A stretch of DNA of 64,000 bases from Azospirillum lipoferum. GTDB taxonomy: Bacteria; Pseudomonadota; Alphaproteobacteria; Azospirillales; Azospirillaceae. Below are positions 1 through 7,684 of the stretch, one piece after another (the first letter of the stretch is position 1; every line of letters starts with the position of its first letter). Where the stretch lies: the NCBI RefSeq assembly GCF_024170005.1, contig NZ_JALJXJ010000001.1, forward strand, positions 620,001-684,000, read 5' to 3'. The notes below the pieces were generated by a model that had not been told where the DNA came from, did no database searches, and saw only the letters and a program-made list of their open reading frames with translations. The position numbers were made by a program, and so were the translations under genes.

Positions 1-13
1 TCACGGCCGCCAT
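1..13 (-). CDS. 5' end of an unidentified gene leaving the window
   Basis: On the minus strand an ATG at 13-11 is preceded by the strong ribosome-binding sequence GGAGGGTTGAT, so a gene probably begins here and runs leftwards out of the window. Only four codons (Met-Ala-Ala-Val) are visible, so the product cannot be named. It lies downstream of purN on the same strand, about 125 bases away, and may be cotranscribed with purMN. Confidence 0.4.
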
Positions 14-139
14 ATCGATCAACCCTCCAACAGTTTCTTTTGCCCGCAAATTTTGACGCGGACGCGTGGAAACGCAACAGATTCCGAGCGGAACCGTCAA
101 CGATGCCGGAAGGGTGGGTGGTCGGAAGGGAAGGCGCGT

Positions 140-793
140 CTAAAGCGGCGGGTTTACCATAGCCGCCAATTCCAGAATCGGACCGTCGATCCGCACCAGA
201 TCGCCGTCGACTTGGGCCCGGCCTTCGGCGATCAGGCGGACGGCGTGGGGGTAGAGCTTGTGCTCCGACTCCAGGATGCGGTCGGCAAGGCTGTGGGCGT
301 CATCGCCGGGCAGGACCGGGACGGCCGCCTGGGCAATGATTGGACCCTCGTCCATCTCCGGACGCACATAATGGACCGTGCAGCCATGGAAGCGGACGCC
401 GGTTGCCAGTGCCCGCTCATGGGTGTCCAGCCCCTTGAAGGAGGGCAGCAGGGACGGGTGGATGTTGATGAGCGCATTGTGCCACTGCCCGACGAACCAG
501 GGTGACAGCAGGCGCATGAAGCCGGCAAGGCAGACCAGCTCGACTCCGGCCTCGCGCAGGGCGGCGTCCATCGCCGCCTCGAAGGCCGGCTTGTCGCCGG
601 GATAGTCGCGGTGGTTGACCACCGCGGTGGCGATCCCGGCCTTGGCCGCCCGCTCGAGGCCGAAGGCGTCGGCCTTGTTGGACAGCACCAGCGCGATCTC
701 GGCCGGGAAACCCGGCGCGGCGCAGGCGTCGATCAACGCCTGCAGATTGCTGCCGCGCCCCGAGATCAGGACGCCGAGCTTCAACTTGCTCAT
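140..793 (-). CDS. purN: phosphoribosylglycinamide formyltransferase (GART), PurN
   Basis: Transfers the formyl group of 10-formyl-tetrahydrofolate to glycinamide ribonucleotide, the third step of purine synthesis; cytosolic. The 217-residue protein has the usual family length. The N-terminal phosphate-binding stretch SGRGSNLQAL is present, and the catalytic triad is visible as N and H of NIHPSLLPSF (about residues 110-112) and the D of DEGPII (about 148). The ATG at 793 is chosen because AAGGA lies seven bases upstream; a TTG one codon earlier is less likely. It follows purM by 21 bases on the same strand, so the two form a purMN operon, a common alphaproteobacterial arrangement. Confidence 0.96.
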   Translation of the reverse strand: MSKLKLGVLISGRGSNLQALIDACAAPGFPAEIALVLSNKADAFGLERAAKAGIATAVVNHRDYPGDKPAFEAAMDAALREAGVELVCLAGFMRLLSPWFVGQWHNALINIHPSLLPSFKGLDTHERALATGVRFHGCTVHYVRPEMDEGPIIAQAAVPVLPGDDAHSLADRILESEHKLYPHAVRLIAEGRAQVDGDLVRIDGPILELAAMVNPPL

Positions 794-814
794 CAAACGA
801 TCCTTAGGCGTCCC

Positions 815-1876
815 TTACGCGGTCCAGGCCGCGTCCATGCCGTTGACGGTCACGCGGGCATCGCCGTTCCTGAGGGCGGTGACGGTGCCGACGGTGAAGA
901 CCGTCTCGCCGCCATCGCGCAGGATGTCGGTTGCCTCGGCAGCCTTGTCGGCCGAAACCACGACGACCATGCCGAGGCCGACGTTGAAGGTGCGGGCCAT
1001 CTCGTACGGAGCGATGCCGCCGGTCTTCATCAGCCAGGAGAAGACGGGGGGCAGGGTCCAGGTCGAGGCATCGAGCACGACACCCAGCCCATCGGGCAGG
1101 ACGCGCGGAATATTCTCGATCAGGCCGCCGCCGGTGATATGGGCCATGGCGCGGACCGTGCCGGCGCGCACCGCCTTCAGCGTGCTCTTCACATAGATGC
1201 GGGTCGGGGTCAGCAGCGCTTCGCCCAGAGTCTTCGACGCATCCCACGGGCAGGCGGAGTCGTAGCCGAGGCCTGACTTCTCCACCAGCTTGCGGACCAG
1301 CGAATAACCGTTGGAATGCACGCCGGTGGAGGCGAGGCCGAGGACCACGTCGCCCGCCTGCACGGCGGAGCCGGTCAGGGCGTGCTGGCGTTCTACCGCA
1401 CCTACGGAGAAGCCGGCGAGATCGTAATCGCCTTCGGAATACATGCCCGGCATTTCGGCGGTCTCGCCGCCGACCAGCGCGCAGCCGGCCTGACGGCAGC
1501 CTTCGGCGATGCCGGCGACGATGTCGCGGCCGGCGGCCACGTCCAGCTTGCCGGTGGCGTAGTAATCGAGGAACAGCAGCGGCTCGGCGCCCTGGACCAC
1601 CAGATCGTTGACGCACATGGCGACGAGGTCGATGCCGACCGTGTCGTGGCGGTTGGCGAGAATCGCCACCTTCAGCTTGGTGCCGACGCCGTCGGTCGTC
1701 GCGACCAGAAGCGGATCCTGGTAGCCGGCAGCGCGCAGATCGAACAGCGCGCCGAAACCGCCCAGGCCCGCGTCGGAGCCTGAACGCGCGGTGGAGCGGG
1801 CAAGCGGCTTGATCGCTTCGACAAGCGCGTTGCCCGCATCGATGTCCACACCGGCCTGCTTGTAGGCGTCGGACAT
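815..1876 (-). CDS. purM: phosphoribosylformylglycinamidine cyclo-ligase (AIR synthetase), PurM
   Basis: ATP-dependent ring closure of formylglycinamidine ribonucleotide to aminoimidazole ribonucleotide, the fifth step of purine synthesis; cytosolic homodimer. The 353-residue protein has full family length. Near the N-terminus it shows the conserved glycine-rich segment with [11 protein letters not shown], followed by the [14 protein letters not shown] nucleotide/metal-binding region, and in the middle [12 protein letters not shown] and [12 protein letters not shown], all PurM signatures. It is the first gene of purMN and diverges from the DUF2066 gene, with 97 bases between the two starts. 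No PurR-type operator was recognised in that gap. Confidence 0.97.
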   Translation of the reverse strand: MSDAYKQAGVDIDAGNALVEAIKPLARSTARSGSDAGLGGFGALFDLRAAGYQDPLLVATTDGVGTKLKVAILANRHDTVGIDLVAMCVNDLVVQGAEPLLFLDYYATGKLDVAAGRDIVAGIAEGCRQAGCALVGGETAEMPGMYSEGDYDLAGFSVGAVERQHALTGSAVQAGDVVLGLASTGVHSNGYSLVRKLVEKSGLGYDSACPWDASKTLGEALLTPTRIYVKSTLKAVRAGTVRAMAHITGGGLIENIPRVLPDGLGVVLDASTWTLPPVFSWLMKTGGIAPYEMARTFNVGLGMVVVVSADKAAEATDILRDGGETVFTVGTVTALRNGDARVTVNGMDAAWTA

Positions 1877-1973
1877 GTTATAGGACTGGGTGCTGATGGT
1901 ATCCTCGCTTGGGCTGAGCTATATACCGGGCCTTGGGCTCGGGCCGAACATACTCGAATCGGAAGGCTTTGCA

Positions 1974-3338
1974 ATGCTCCACCGCCGCCGTGCGCCGCTC
2001 CTCGCCGGTCTTGCTGCCATGTCCACCGCTCTGGTCGTGACCATGACCGGGCCGGCCGGGGCACAGACCGGTTCCCCGCCGCCGGCCGCCGCGTCCGCCC
2101 CGTCCGCTGCCACTCCGTCCTCCGCGGATGCGTTCGCGGTGACCGGCGTCAAGGTTGATATCAACGGCAGCAACCCGACCACCGTGCGTGATCAGGCAAT
2201 CCGCGAGGCGCAGGCCAAGGCCTGGGCGGAGCTTTACCGTCGTTTGGTCCCCGGCGGCGGCAACCCGCCGCGGTTGTCGGACGGCGAGATCGCCAAGCTG
2301 GTTCAGGGCTTCGAGATCGACGATGAGAAGGTATCGGCCAGCCGCTATGTCGGCGCCATCACCGTGCGGTTCCGTCCCAATGCGGTGCGCGACGCGCTGG
2401 GCCAGAGCGGCGGTGCCGCCCAGTATGTCGAGCCGCCGTCGCGGCCCTTCGTCATCCTGCCGGTGACCCAGACCGACGGGCGCACCATCCTGTGGCAGGA
2501 CCGTACCCCCTGGCGTGCGGCGTGGGAGGCGCGGCAGCCCGCCGCCTCGCTGGTGCCGCTGATGGTTCCCGACGGCGAGTTGTCCGATGCCCAGGCGATC
2601 AGCGGCGAGGATGCGGTCGCCGGCAATGCCGACGCGCTCGCCCGCATTGCCCAGGCCTACAAGGCCGGTGGAGTCGTCGTCGCCCGCACCGATCTGCCGG
2701 CGAACGGCCCCGATCCGGCGCGCGGCCTGACGGTCGATGTCACCCGCTACGGCCTGGACGGCACGCGCGATAACCAGACGGTCCAGGTGAAGGGTGGCGG
2801 CACCGCCGACGAACTGCTGAATCGCGCAGTCGCCTCGGTCGGTACCCAGTTGGACGACTCGTGGCGGCGCGAGCATACCACCGCCACCGGACCCGAGCAG
2901 AACACCCTCGTCCGCGTGCCGCTGACCGCAGTGAACGACTGGGTGGAGACGCGCAAGCGCCTGTCCGCCGTCAATTCGGTGGCCCGTACCAACCTGATGT
3001 CGATCAGCCGCAGCGAGGCACTGATCACCCTGACCTATCGCGGTGCGCCGGAGCAACTGGCCCAGGCACTCGCCCGCCAGGATCTGGGCTTCGCGCAGGC
3101 CGCCCCTGCTGCTGCCGCGTATCCCGGGGCGCCGTTGCCGGTGCAGTCGGCCGACTGGCAGCTGACGCTGCTGCCGCGCGGGTCGGGTACCGCGTCGGCC
3201 GGTGCCGTTCCAGGTTCCGCCACGCCGATGGCCGCCCCCACCTCACTGGCGCCGTCGGCACCACTGGACGGCAGCACCGCCACCATGGGCGCCCCGCCTC
3301 GCAATTTGGGTACGCTGCCGGCCAAGAGTGCGCCGTGA
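1974..3338 (+). CDS. DUF2066 domain-containing exported protein
   Basis: A 454-residue exported protein of unknown function belonging, by pattern, to the DUF2066 family found between purM and hdaA in many alphaproteobacteria. The ATG at 1974 is chosen because it gives a clear signal peptide (MLHRRRAP, a hydrophobic stretch, then a GAQ cleavage region); an upstream in-frame start at 1890 would place 28 unlikely residues before it. After a Pro/Ala/Ser-rich linker comes the folded domain (VTGVKVDINGSNPTTVRDQA, then TRYGLDG...). The last 80 residues are again Pro/Ala/Ser-rich. Its stop overlaps the start of the next gene, so it probably leads a plus-strand operon to hdaA. The compartment (periplasm) is an inference. 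Confidence 0.8.
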   Translation: MLHRRRAPLLAGLAAMSTALVVTMTGPAGAQTGSPPPAAASAPSAATPSSADAFAVTGVKVDINGSNPTTVRDQAIREAQAKAWAELYRRLVPGGGNPPRLSDGEIAKLVQGFEIDDEKVSASRYVGAITVRFRPNAVRDALGQSGGAAQYVEPPSRPFVILPVTQTDGRTILWQDRTPWRAAWEARQPAASLVPLMVPDGELSDAQAISGEDAVAGNADALARIAQAYKAGGVVVARTDLPANGPDPARGLTVDVTRYGLDGTRDNQTVQVKGGGTADELLNRAVASVGTQLDDSWRREHTTATGPEQNTLVRVPLTAVNDWVETRKRLSAVNSVARTNLMSISRSEALITLTYRGAPEQLAQALARQDLGFAQAAPAAAAYPGAPLPVQSADWQLTLLPRGSGTASAGAVPGSATPMAAPTSLAPSAPLDGSTATMGAPPRNLGTLPAKSAP

Positions 3339-3895
3339 GCGTTCCCAACATCATCACGTTCCTGCGCATCGTGGCGGTTCCGGCCGCGATGTACATGATC
3401 CTGACCGGCAGGATGGAGTGGGCCTTCGCCCTCTTCGTCGCCGCCGGTCTGTCCGATGCGCTGGACGGTGCCATCGCCCGCATGTTCCGCGCGCGCACGG
3501 TGCTGGGTGGCTATCTCGATCCGCTGGCCGACAAGGCTCTGATCGTTGGAGTGTACGTCGCCTTGGCGTGGATCGGCGCGATCCCGCTGTGGCTGGCGAT
3601 GATGGTGGTGTTCCGCGACATCATGATCATTGGCGGCGTCATCCTGCTGTTCACGCTGAAGGAGACGCTGGCGATGCAGCCGCTCTACATCAGCAAGGTG
3701 AACACGGTGGTGCAGATCGCGCTGGCCGCCGCGGTGCTGGCCCCACCGGCTCTCGGCCTGCCGGACGTCCACCTGCATGGCTGGGAACTGGTCGACCTGC
3801 TGGTGTACGCCTGTACGGTGACGACCGTGCTGTCCGGCGTGCTGTACGCACGGCGCGGCGCCCTGTTGTTCAATCGGCTCGGCGGCGTTCCGTGA
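3335..3895 (+). CDS. CDP-alcohol phosphatidyltransferase family membrane protein (PgsA-like)
   Basis: A 186-residue integral membrane enzyme that should displace CMP from a CDP-activated lipid with an alcohol. The complete family motif D-x2-DG-x2-AR-x8-G-x3-D-x3-D is visible at residues 41-66 (D41, D44, G45, A48, R49, G58, D62, D66). About five to six hydrophobic segments follow. The GTG start at 3335 overlaps the preceding stop by four bases and gives the typical N-terminus NIITFLRIVAVP. The family includes phosphatidylglycerophosphate synthase and cardiolipin synthase. The substrate is not settled by sequence, and this synteny-block copy may be a paralog rather than the main pgsA. Confidence 0.88.
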   Translation: MSVPNIITFLRIVAVPAAMYMILTGRMEWAFALFVAAGLSDALDGAIARMFRARTVLGGYLDPLADKALIVGVYVALAWIGAIPLWLAMMVVFRDIMIIGGVILLFTLKETLAMQPLYISKVNTVVQIALAAAVLAPPALGLPDVHLHGWELVDLLVYACTVTTVLSGVLYARRGALLFNRLGGVP

Positions 3896-4959
3896 CGCCG
3901 GCCAAGCAGCTCCGATTCTGGCTGATCGGGCTAGGGCTGTTCGTCCTGGCGCTGTGGCTGCTGGCGGACATGCTGCTGCCCTTCGTGGTCGGGCTGGCCA
4001 TCGCCTATCTGCTCGACCCGGCGGTCGACCGGCTGGAGGCGGCAGGGCTGCCGCGCTGGCTCGGCACCACACTGGTGCTGCTGGGTTTCGTCCTGGTCAT
4101 GGTGCTGATGGCGCTGCTCCTGCTGCCGCTGGTGCAGGGGCAGGTCTCCCATCTGCTGGAGGTGCTGCCGAGCTATGCGACCCTGGCGAAGGAGAGGCTG
4201 ATCCCGGCGCTGAATCGCTTCATCCACCGTCTGCCGGCTGACGATGTGGAGCGGCTGCGCGCCGCCGCCGGCAATTATGCCGGCGAGCTGGCGGGGCTGG
4301 TCGGCCGCATCGTCACCCGCATCCTGTCGGGCGGGCTGGCGCTGTTCGACATCGTTACCTTGATGTTCATCACCCCCGTCGTCGCCTTCTATATGATGCG
4401 CGATTGGGACCTGATGGTGGGCAAGGTCGATTCGTGGCTGCCGCGCCAGCATGCCGAGACGGTGCGCGAACAGGCCCGCGAGGTGAACGTCACGCTGTCC
4501 GGCTTCGTGCGCGGGCAGGCGACGGTCTGCGTCGTGCTGGGCGTCTTCTATGCGCTGGCGCTGTCGGCGGCGGGGCTGGATTTCGGGCTGGTGATCGGTC
4601 TGATGGCCGGTTTGCTGTCCTTCATCCCCTATGTCGGCACCCTGTTCGGCTTCGTCGCCAGCACCGGCCTCGCCCTGTTGCAGTTCGACGAGTTCTGGCG
4701 CGTCGCCATCGTCGTCGGCATCTTCCTGTTCGGACAGGCGGTGGAGGGCAACGTCCTGACACCAAAGCTGGTGGGTGACAAGGTCGGGCTCCATGCGGTG
4801 TGGGTGATGTTCGCGCTGCTGGCCGGCGGCAGCCTGTTCGGATTCGTCGGCGTGCTGCTGGCGGTGCCGGTGGCAGCGGTGATCGGTGTGTTGACCCGCT
4901 TCGCATTGCGACAGTATCTCTCAAGCCCGTACTACCGCGGCACCGACGCGGAACGCTGA
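3892..4959 (+). CDS. perM: AI-2E family transporter (PerM/UPF0118)
   Basis: A polytopic inner-membrane protein of 355 residues in the AI-2E exporter / PerM family; substrates vary or are unknown across the family. The N-terminus has two adjacent hydrophobic segments (FWLIGLGLFVLALWLLADM and the following one), then a soluble loop with a coiled region (about 90-150), then five or so further segments. The family signature near the C-terminus, EGNVLTPKLVGDKVGLH, is present. The GTG start overlaps the upstream TGA (GTGA), so translation is probably coupled. It lies directly before hdaA, as in other alphaproteobacteria; the neighbour does not prove a role in replication. Confidence 0.9.
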   Translation: MTPAKQLRFWLIGLGLFVLALWLLADMLLPFVVGLAIAYLLDPAVDRLEAAGLPRWLGTTLVLLGFVLVMVLMALLLLPLVQGQVSHLLEVLPSYATLAKERLIPALNRFIHRLPADDVERLRAAAGNYAGELAGLVGRIVTRILSGGLALFDIVTLMFITPVVAFYMMRDWDLMVGKVDSWLPRQHAETVREQAREVNVTLSGFVRGQATVCVVLGVFYALALSAAGLDFGLVIGLMAGLLSFIPYVGTLFGFVASTGLALLQFDEFWRVAIVVGIFLFGQAVEGNVLTPKLVGDKVGLHAVWVMFALLAGGSLFGFVGVLLAVPVAAVIGVLTRFALRQYLSSPYYRGTDAER

Positions 4960-4972
4960 TGGGTGTGTCCGC

Positions 4973-5695
4973 ATGAGCTTGCCGGCGCAGATACCGCTCG
5001 ACCTCGGGCACCGGACGGCGATGGGATGCGAGGATTTCCTCGTGGCGCCCAGCAACGCCGACGCCGTGGCGTGGCTCGATCGCTGGCCGTCCTGGCCCGC
5101 CCCGGCATTGACGCTGTTCGGCCCGGCCGGCTGCGGCAAGACCCATCTGTCCCAGGTCTGGCGTGCCCGCAGCCACGCGGTGGTGACGCGCGGAGATGCT
5201 CTCGAGTCGGGTGTCGTGCCGTCGCTGTTGGCACCCGCCAATGCCGTGGTGGTCGAGGATGCCGATCTGGTCGCCGGCAAGCCCGAGCGGGAAGAGGCGC
5301 TGTTCCATCTCTACAACCTTGCCCGCGAACAGCGGGGCCATCTGCTTCTGCTGTCGCGCAAGGCGCCGTCGCGCTGGCGGACGAAGCTTCCCGACCTGCG
5401 GTCGCGCATCAAGGGTGCCCCCGCGGTGGAGGTCCGGCCGCCGGACGATGCGCTGCTGGCCGCAGTGCTGGTGAAGCTGTTCGCCGACCGACAGTTGCGG
5501 CCGGGGATGGAGGTCATCACCTATCTGCTGGCGCGGATGGAACGGTCGCTGGATTTCGCCCGCCGTCTGGTGGCGGCACTGGACCATGCATCGCTGGCCG
5601 CCCATCGCGGCGTCACCGTGCCGCTGGCGCGCGAGGTCCTTTCGGAGCTGCAACGGACTGAACCGCAACGATCCGGTTCCAAAACGACCCCCTGA
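4973..5695 (+). CDS. hdaA: DnaA regulatory inactivator HdaA (DnaA-like AAA+ protein)
   Basis: A short DnaA homolog (240 residues) that lacks the DNA-binding domain IV and promotes hydrolysis of DnaA-ATP together with the replication clamp. An N-terminal QIPLDL at residues 6-11 resembles the beta-clamp-binding motif of Hda proteins. Walker A is GPAGCGKT at 50-57 and Walker B is VVVEDADL around 92-99. A DnaA-like lid region follows (RSRIKG...). It begins 13 bases after perM, so it is the end of the coupled run from DUF2066. The gene that usually follows in relatives (polyphosphate kinase) is not here; an SDR gene follows instead. Confidence 0.92.
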   Translation: MSLPAQIPLDLGHRTAMGCEDFLVAPSNADAVAWLDRWPSWPAPALTLFGPAGCGKTHLSQVWRARSHAVVTRGDALESGVVPSLLAPANAVVVEDADLVAGKPEREEALFHLYNLAREQRGHLLLLSRKAPSRWRTKLPDLRSRIKGAPAVEVRPPDDALLAAVLVKLFADRQLRPGMEVITYLLARMERSLDFARRLVAALDHASLAAHRGVTVPLAREVLSELQRTEPQRSGSKTTP

Positions 5696-5717
5696 ACACA
5701 AAAAGGAAGAGACGATC

Positions 5718-6497
5718 ATGGATTTGGGCATTGCCGGCCGCCGCGCCATCGTCTGCGCCGCCAGCAAGGGGCTGGGCCGCGCCTGTGCTTTCGCGCTGGC
5801 CAGTGAGGGTGTGCATGTCACCCTGACCGCCCGCAACGCCGAGGCACTGGAGGCGACCGCCGAGGAGATCCGCAAGGCGACCGGTGTCACGGTCACCATC
5901 GCGCCCGGCGACATTTCGACGGAGGAGGGGCGGGCCGCGGCGCTGGCCGCCTGTCCGGAGCCGGACATCCTCATCAACAATGCCGGTGGTCCGCCGCCGG
6001 GTGACTTCCACGATTGGGATCGCGAAGACTGGATTCGCGCTCTGGACGCCAACATGCTGGCGCCGATCTTCCTGATCAAGGCGACGGTGGACGGCATGAT
6101 GTCCCGCCGCTTCGGTCGCATTGTCAACATCACCTCGGCCGCGGTGAAGGCGCCTATCCCGATTCTCGGCCTGTCGAACGGTGCGCGCACCGGCCTGACC
6201 GGCTTCGTCGCCGGACTGTCGCGCCAGACGGTGAAACACAACGTCACCATCAACAACCTGCTGCCCGGTCCCTTCGAAACCGACCGCTTGCGCAAGACGA
6301 TGGAAGGCGGGGCCAAGGCCGCCGGGCGCAGTATCGATGAAGAGATGGAACTGCGCCGCAAGACGAACCCGTCCGGCCGATTCGGCGATCCGGAGGAATT
6401 CGGGGCGACCTGCGCCTTCCTTTGTGCCGCCCGATCCGGTTTCATGACCGGCCAGAACATTCTTTTGGATGGCGGAGCCTTCCCCGGCACGATGTGA
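5718..6497 (+). CDS. atypical SDR-family protein (ketoacyl-reductase-like, catalytic Tyr/Lys not conserved)
   Basis: A 259-residue Rossmann-fold protein of the short-chain dehydrogenase family. The nucleotide-binding loop is ASKGLGRA instead of the usual TGxxxGIG, and NNAGG follows at about residue 83. After the conserved Ser in NITSAA, the expected Tyr-x-x-x-Lys pair is replaced by a segment reading LSNGARTG, where Asn and Arg occupy the places of Tyr and Lys. This matches the known ketoacyl-reductase-like subgroup with an imperfect catalytic tetrad. The ATG at 5718 has AAGGAAGAG upstream. It sits 22 bases after hdaA on the same strand. Substrate unknown; it may not be a classical dehydrogenase. 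Confidence 0.85.
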   Translation: MDLGIAGRRAIVCAASKGLGRACAFALASEGVHVTLTARNAEALEATAEEIRKATGVTVTIAPGDISTEEGRAAALAACPEPDILINNAGGPPPGDFHDWDREDWIRALDANMLAPIFLIKATVDGMMSRRFGRIVNITSAAVKAPIPILGLSNGARTGLTGFVAGLSRQTVKHNVTINNLLPGPFETDRLRKTMEGGAKAAGRSIDEEMELRRKTNPSGRFGDPEEFGATCAFLCAARSGFMTGQNILLDGGAFPGTM

Positions 6498-6718
6498 ACC
6501 GCCGAACCGGGGACTGGAAAGCCCCGCGTCTCAAGTTTGTCTCTCCAATTCGCAATAAAATCCGCCCATCGTCACAGGCCATTAAGAAACGGCAACGGGA
6601 AGGGGGGCTCCAGCATCGGCTTGGGCGCCACTTCCCCGGTCCGCCGGTCGGACTACGCGGCAGTGCCGCGACGACCGGAAAACGGCTTTTGCTAGCCACT
6701 GGCACAGGAATGATGAGC

Positions 6719-7201
6719 ATGCAGCAGAGTGTGGCGGCCCCCGCGGTCTACACCGACCTTGGCCGCGTCATGGAGAGCATCACCCGGCGCTTCCTTGACG
6801 TGCTTCGGATGGAACTGGCCCGCATCGGCGTGACCGACCTCAGCCCGACACAGGCGCTGATGCTGCTGCACATCGGCACCGAGGAACTGTCGGTTCGCGA
6901 CCTGCTGGAGCGCGGCTATTACCTGGGCTCCAACGCCTCCTACAATTTGAAGCATCTGGTGGAGGCCGGTTATGTCGACCGCAGCCCGTCCCAGCGCGAC
7001 CGCCGGGCGGCCCGCCTCAAGCTGTCCGACCAAGGGCTGGCCACCTGCGAGGCGCTGAAGAAGCTGGAAGCGATGCGTGCCGACAGCCTGCTGCGCACCG
7101 ACAGCGACGGTGCGGATTTCGAAACCACCTACCGCACCCTGCGCCGCTTGGAACGCGCATGGACCGACCTGATCCGCTATGACGACGCCGATCCGGCCTG
7201 A
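6719..7201 (+). CDS. ldtR: MarR-family winged-helix regulator, LdtR-like
   Basis: A 160-residue transcription factor with the MarR helix-turn-helix arrangement: LSPTQALMLLHIG, then the recognition region GYYLGSNASYNLKHLVEAGYVDRSPS, then the wing DRRAARLKLSDQG. The sequence pattern resembles LdtR, a regulator of L,D-transpeptidase and stress genes in Rhizobiales, so the symbol is tentative. Three near-adjacent ATGs occur (6710, 6713, 6719); the last is chosen because AGGA at 6706-6709 is then correctly spaced. It stands alone, about 220 bases after the SDR gene, and is followed by a palindrome-rich region that may be a target of this or another regulator. Confidence 0.75.
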   Translation: MQQSVAAPAVYTDLGRVMESITRRFLDVLRMELARIGVTDLSPTQALMLLHIGTEELSVRDLLERGYYLGSNASYNLKHLVEAGYVDRSPSQRDRRAARLKLSDQGLATCEALKKLEAMRADSLLRTDSDGADFETTYRTLRRLERAWTDLIRYDDADPA

Positions 7202-7263
7202 CCGTTTCCCGCTTTCGACACATAACTTTCCAACCTCCTGTCCGTTCGATCTGTGTCCGGAAT

Positions 7264-7346
7264 GGAACACTTGAGCCCTTAACTGGAACATAGACAGAAC
7301 TGTCTGGTTGCTGTTCCGCGTCCGTTCTGATAGCTCTATCGGAACA
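7264..7346. promoter_or_regulatory. palindrome-rich putative operator region
   Basis: Three copies of GGAACA (7264, 7285, 7341) and one inverted copy TGTTCC (7312) lie within 83 bases. Between the inverted pair 7285/7312 sits a perfect 6-base-arm palindrome AGACAGAACTGTCT (7292-7305), and a second short palindrome GATAGCTCTATC lies at 7329-7340, immediately before the last GGAACA. The region is just upstream of a small ORF with a strong ribosome-binding site. The density of inverted elements suggests protein-binding sites; which regulator acts here is not known. Confidence 0.45.
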
Positions 7347-7369
7347 AGACGCGAACAGTGGAGGTTGGC

Positions 7370-7468
7370 ATGTCGGTTTTGGCTTTCCTGCGTGAATGCA
7401 TGACCCTCGCCTTTTTCCTGGCGGTGCTCTATGGCTGGGCCACGGTTGGGCCGATTCTGATCGGTTGA
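7370..7468 (+). CDS. 32-residue putative membrane microprotein
   Basis: A short reading frame coding for 32 residues, starting MSVLAFLRECMT and continuing as one hydrophobic helix (LAFFLAVLYGWATVGPILI), then Gly and TGA. Support for translation is a perfect GGAGG at 7360-7364, five bases before the ATG, and the operator-like region directly upstream. A cytosolic N-terminus with Arg/Glu followed by a single transmembrane segment is the likely topology. No family is recognised. It lies 168 bases after the MarR gene and 216 bases before the AAA+ ATPase on the same strand; a link to either is possible but unproven. Confidence 0.5.
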   Translation: MSVLAFLRECMTLAFFLAVLYGWATVGPILIG

Positions 7469-7684
7469 GAGCGGCCGGGAAGCGCCAGCAGGGTTCCGGC
7501 GCGTATCCCTTCGAAAGAGGTCCCCAAAGGGGGAGCGCCGCGTCGGTATTATATCCGAAATCCCAGCCCACCCCGGCCGGCGCAGCGCTTACATCGGGAA
7601 CACGCGGAGCCGTCCCTGGCCCATCCGAGAAGCCGAAAGGGGGCCGGTTCCGCGAACGCCGACAACGCGTGGGGATTGGGACGG

